From the NCBI RefSeq assembly GCF_000703005.1, contig NZ_JNLH01000001.1, forward strand, positions 2,287,001 to 2,351,000: a stretch of 64,000 nt of DNA, read 5' to 3'. The stretch comes from Pseudobutyrivibrio ruminis HUN009 (GTDB lineage Bacteria > Bacillota > Clostridia > Lachnospirales > Lachnospiraceae). The stretch's first letter is position 1. Each line of letters starts with the position of its first letter. This document shows, one piece after another, positions 61,276 to 64,000 of this stretch. Below the pieces are notes generated by a model, which saw only the letters and a program-made list of their open reading frames with translations, was not told the DNA's origin and searched no databases. The position numbers and the translations under genes were made by a program.

Positions 61276-63000
61276 CTATATATAATTCAGAATATATCTA
61301 ATCCATTTTGCAGTATTTTCAGCCAATTCGTTGTCTTCGCCATCAAATTGTTTGTACTTACCGCTGTTTCCCATTTGGTATGTAATATAATGATTGTTGT
61401 TTTCTACATTGATAGCGCCTAAAACTCTCCCTTTATATGAGACCTCTAAACTTCCATCATTTAGCCTCTTTGTTTTATAAGAAATAGCAAGATTATTTTG
61501 TTCCAAACTATTTGCAAATGACTGCATAATAAGTTGCTCTCGCGATTTGATATCAGTGATACTGTTTTCTACAATCTCATTGCTTATATAATCGCTGGCT
61601 TGTACATTATTCTCAATATATAAAGCAGTTTTATTCACTGGGCGACTATCAGTTGAAGCATAGCCATCCTCCGCAGCATATGGCTCAATCTTTTTCATTA
61701 ACATGCTACTCGTAATATTGCAACGATTTTCAAATCTCATGCAAAAGTCTCTTGGATCTACATTTTTCAAGATGCTACTTTCAAATATATCTCGTACAAA
61801 TTTTATCGAATAAACATACTCATCATTAATGTCTCCGTCTTTATTACGCCGCTGAGTGTATCCCGAAATAGTTATTCCTTTAATGCTCGGACTAGCATTG
61901 AAAACATTAGCAGAAATGAAAATCGCCAATCCGAATACTAAATTTACATATTCCTGCTTGAGAGTAGCTTGAGACTTTTTCTTTTCTTTGAGATTACCAC
62001 TTGTTAATCTAACTATCTCTTGATTTGGAATATCCTCAATTTCAGGTAAATCTACATCTAAATACATTATATGCGCTGCTTTATGCCAATCATAATCAAC
62101 ATCTATCTCTACTGGTAATTCGCAAGAAGAAATCCATGATTCAACCGTATTAGTTACTTCTTCATCTTCTCCATTAATTAAATTAATCAGATACTGCTTA
62201 TTAGCTATGAATTCAGTGTTAAATCTTTCATTCTGAGAAACCTCATTAGCAGCTTCTTCCATATCAAATTGAGACTTTTTTTGTTCCCAATCTGCGATAG
62301 CCGTGTTTAATCGATTTTGAAGATTAGCTGTAACATATTCCCTACGCAATTTTCCAACATTAAAGATATTCCCCTTAACATTTTCCCTGGCTTCTGCAAT
62401 AAGAATATTTCGGATGTGCTCTTCTGTAGGATATATAATTTCAAATTCTTTTTTAACATAGACAGGTGGTCGTAAACTATTTAAGATATTGATATATTGT
62501 TCTTCATTGTCTACCTGTGGAGACATTTTATATATATCAATAAACTTACTATTATCATCTATAGAATTATTATAAATTTCATCTAATTTTTCTTGGCGTT
62601 GAGTCTCAAGATTCCGCACCATATTCTTATAGGAATCTGTAGCTTTAATCTTTCTGATTACAGACTGATCTGTAATTAGCGCACCATTTTTATCTCTAAT
62701 TTCAACTCTTCCTTCAGCATTCATCACAAGCTGCACCTGACTTGGAACTGCTGCTCCGGTTTCTCTATTAGCAGATGTTGAATTGTGATATCCTCTTGAA
62801 GATTTTGACCTATGACCGCTAGTAAGACTTTTACTATACGACAACCCCGTTCCTGGTATTCCTACCGTAGCTCTAGCTCCACGTCCACCAACATTCAGAG
62901 AATGTCCTTGTCCGCCCAAAGACAAGCTTGCGCCAGACTTTGAAAAATTCACTCTAACACCTTTACAGATTTTTACAGATTTTCTGAATCGCATTCCCAT
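61276..63000 (-). CDS. DUF4236-domain protein
   Basis: 574 residues. The N-terminus GMRFRKSVKICKGVRVNFSK with repeated SLGGQGHSLNVGGRGARATV is DUF4236 (about residues 1-55). A Ser/Arg linker, a helical middle (100-260, charged) and a beta-rich C-terminus follow. No signal peptide or membrane helix. GAGGAC precedes the ATG. Sits between the surface protein and the AAA+ gene, 13 and 28 bases apart. Confidence 0.82.
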   Translation of the reverse strand: MGMRFRKSVKICKGVRVNFSKSGASLSLGGQGHSLNVGGRGARATVGIPGTGLSYSKSLTSGHRSKSSRGYHNSTSANRETGAAVPSQVQLVMNAEGRVEIRDKNGALITDQSVIRKIKATDSYKNMVRNLETQRQEKLDEIYNNSIDDNSKFIDIYKMSPQVDNEEQYINILNSLRPPVYVKKEFEIIYPTEEHIRNILIAEARENVKGNIFNVGKLRREYVTANLQNRLNTAIADWEQKKSQFDMEEAANEVSQNERFNTEFIANKQYLINLINGEDEEVTNTVESWISSCELPVEIDVDYDWHKAAHIMYLDVDLPEIEDIPNQEIVRLTSGNLKEKKKSQATLKQEYVNLVFGLAIFISANVFNASPSIKGITISGYTQRRNKDGDINDEYVYSIKFVRDIFESSILKNVDPRDFCMRFENRCNITSSMLMKKIEPYAAEDGYASTDSRPVNKTALYIENNVQASDYISNEIVENSITDIKSREQLIMQSFANSLEQNNLAISYKTKRLNDGSLEVSYKGRVLGAINVENNNHYITYQMGNSGKYKQFDGEDNELAENTAKWIRYILNYI

Positions 63001-63013
63001 TTTTATGTCCTCA

Positions 63014-64000
63014 CTACTCTATTGTAAAATTATATGTAACAGAAAAATGTACACTCTGCCCACTATTTTTTCCGCCATTTTCAGTTACATAAAAATCGAT
63101 TGTTTCTGAAAATCCATTTTGTAAATCTTCTGCTGTAACTATATGAGTTGCTGAACCTTGACCAACGTCTGGATTCTCATCTGATTCAACATACTTAGAA
63201 TAAAATGTAATTGTATCCCCCACAGAAATCTCTTTCGTGCCAGATACATTTTCACCATCAATTTGATCAGAATAGGACCAATCACTACCTATATTATTTG
63301 AACTCAAACGAGAGCGTTGAACATTTACCTTCATTGCTCTCATGTTTTCATCAACAGATAAATCACACGAATTCTGAATATTTCCTTGCACTGTTGCAGT
63401 TATGGTTGCACTCCCAGCAGCTACTGCTTTTGCACAGCCATTTTCATCTATGGTTATTACATTTTCATCACTTGAACTCCAATTGACATTTTTTACCGAC
63501 GCATTTTCTGGAGTAGTGATGATTGATATATATGTGGTTCCACCTAATCCTAAAACAGTTTTTTCTGTTTGCAACTCAATTGATTCTGGATCAATCAAGC
63601 CATCATCCTTTACAACTACTTTGATATGCTCAGATTCAATTGTCCCATCTTTTGATGTTGCGTAAACTTCAGTTTCACCTGGTGCTACACCATCGATAAC
63701 ATAATATAATGTAGTTGTCATTGCATCTCGTTCATATCTTATAGTTGCAACGTTTTCGTTATCACTTTTAAATACTACATCTTCTGGAGAAAAGGAATCT
63801 CTATCCTTTACTTTAACATTAATACTAGAAGCTGTTGTGCTCTCTCCTTCAACAACTTCAAATTCATCTTTATAAATAGAAAATTCTTTAATATTATTTG
63901 TAACTCCGTCTGAAGATAAATCATTTGAATCACTAGAACTGTTTCCAATAAATGCAATTAACATATATAGAATTATGCCTACGGCAATTATTGTGATTTT
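63014..64000 (-). CDS. Membrane-anchored BIG2 (Ig-like) protein, partial
   Basis: The frame stays open to the right edge, upstream of the first ATG at 63964: KITIIAVGIILYMLIAFIG is a membrane segment, so the true start lies outside. The rest is extracellular: a BIG2 domain with VNWSSSDENVITIDENGCA and AAGSATITATV, preceded by a similar one (VVFKSDNENVATIRYERD), and a C-terminal beta domain. Confidence 0.85.
   Translation of the reverse strand, partial: KITIIAVGIILYMLIAFIGNSSSDSNDLSSDGVTNNIKEFSIYKDEFEVVEGESTTASSINVKVKDRDSFSPEDVVFKSDNENVATIRYERDAMTTTLYYVIDGVAPGETEVYATSKDGTIESEHIKVVVKDDGLIDPESIELQTEKTVLGLGGTTYISIITTPENASVKNVNWSSSDENVITIDENGCAKAVAAGSATITATVQGNIQNSCDLSVDENMRAMKVNVQRSRLSSNNIGSDWSYSDQIDGENVSGTKEISVGDTITFYSKYVESDENPDVGQGSATHIVTAEDLQNGFSETIDFYVTENGGKNSGQSVHFSVTYNFTIE

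Overview
The window looks like a chromosomal segment of a low-GC Gram-positive anaerobe of the class Clostridia, most likely family Lachnospiraceae (Butyrivibrio/Pseudobutyrivibrio-like). This is inference from the classic Firmicute order nusB-xseA-xseB-ispA-dxs-tlyA-nadK-argR-recN, consensus sigma-A promoters and strong AGGAGG ribosome sites, lipoproteins, a DUF5688 protein and a cytoplasmic GH5 glycosidase. No rRNA, phage or CRISPR array is present. Most genes lie on the minus strand.

Layout. 1-10.9 kb: SPFH/zinc-ribbon protein (cut by the left edge), a left-handed beta-helix protein, an oversized topoisomerase III with six C-terminal zinc-ribbon repeats, an ATPase with a degenerate P-loop, asd, argH, queH and a small membrane protein. 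11.1-15.0 kb, plus strand: tRNA-Thr(CGT), then potABCD with overlapping stop/start codons. 15.0-24.7 kb: DUF5688, then the operon nusB to recN, preceded by asp23 with its own promoter. 24.7-28.6 kb: surE, then queD-queE-folE-queC-queF behind a promoter, a preQ1-I riboswitch and an intrinsic terminator. QueF makes preQ1, so the operon should be shut off by its own product; queH (10 kb) covers a late queuosine step. 28.6-33.3 kb: SDR and GH5 with a LacI-type operator, a SHOCT membrane protein, a lipoprotein and a J-domain protein.

33.36-35.64 kb is a non-coding palindromic element: long terminal hairpins flank eleven dyads with a 53-bp period, interrupted by one 1395-bp IS3-family insertion with a TAAC target duplication. 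Taking the insertion out restores the 53-bp phase exactly. 35.7-44.1 kb holds DUF1284, enolase with an attenuator-like leader, a flavin reductase, YqeY, small zinc-ribbon proteins and other housekeeping or hypothetical genes, with several unusual hairpin clusters.

44.1-54.7 kb is accessory: macro domain, flavodoxin, an AbiEi antitoxin without its toxin, 102-bp structured direct repeats, decayed gene copies (flavodoxin, NUDIX, ArsC), a PD-(D/E)XK-helicase fusion and a zinc-ribbon/nuclease protein. 54.7-64.0 kb is a tightly packed minus-strand cluster: a surface Ig-like (BIG2) protein, a DUF4236 protein, a 1213-residue protein with three CbbX-type AAA+ modules, and four small membrane proteins. 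Its function is unknown, and it and the 33-35 kb element are the best candidates here for undescribed biology.
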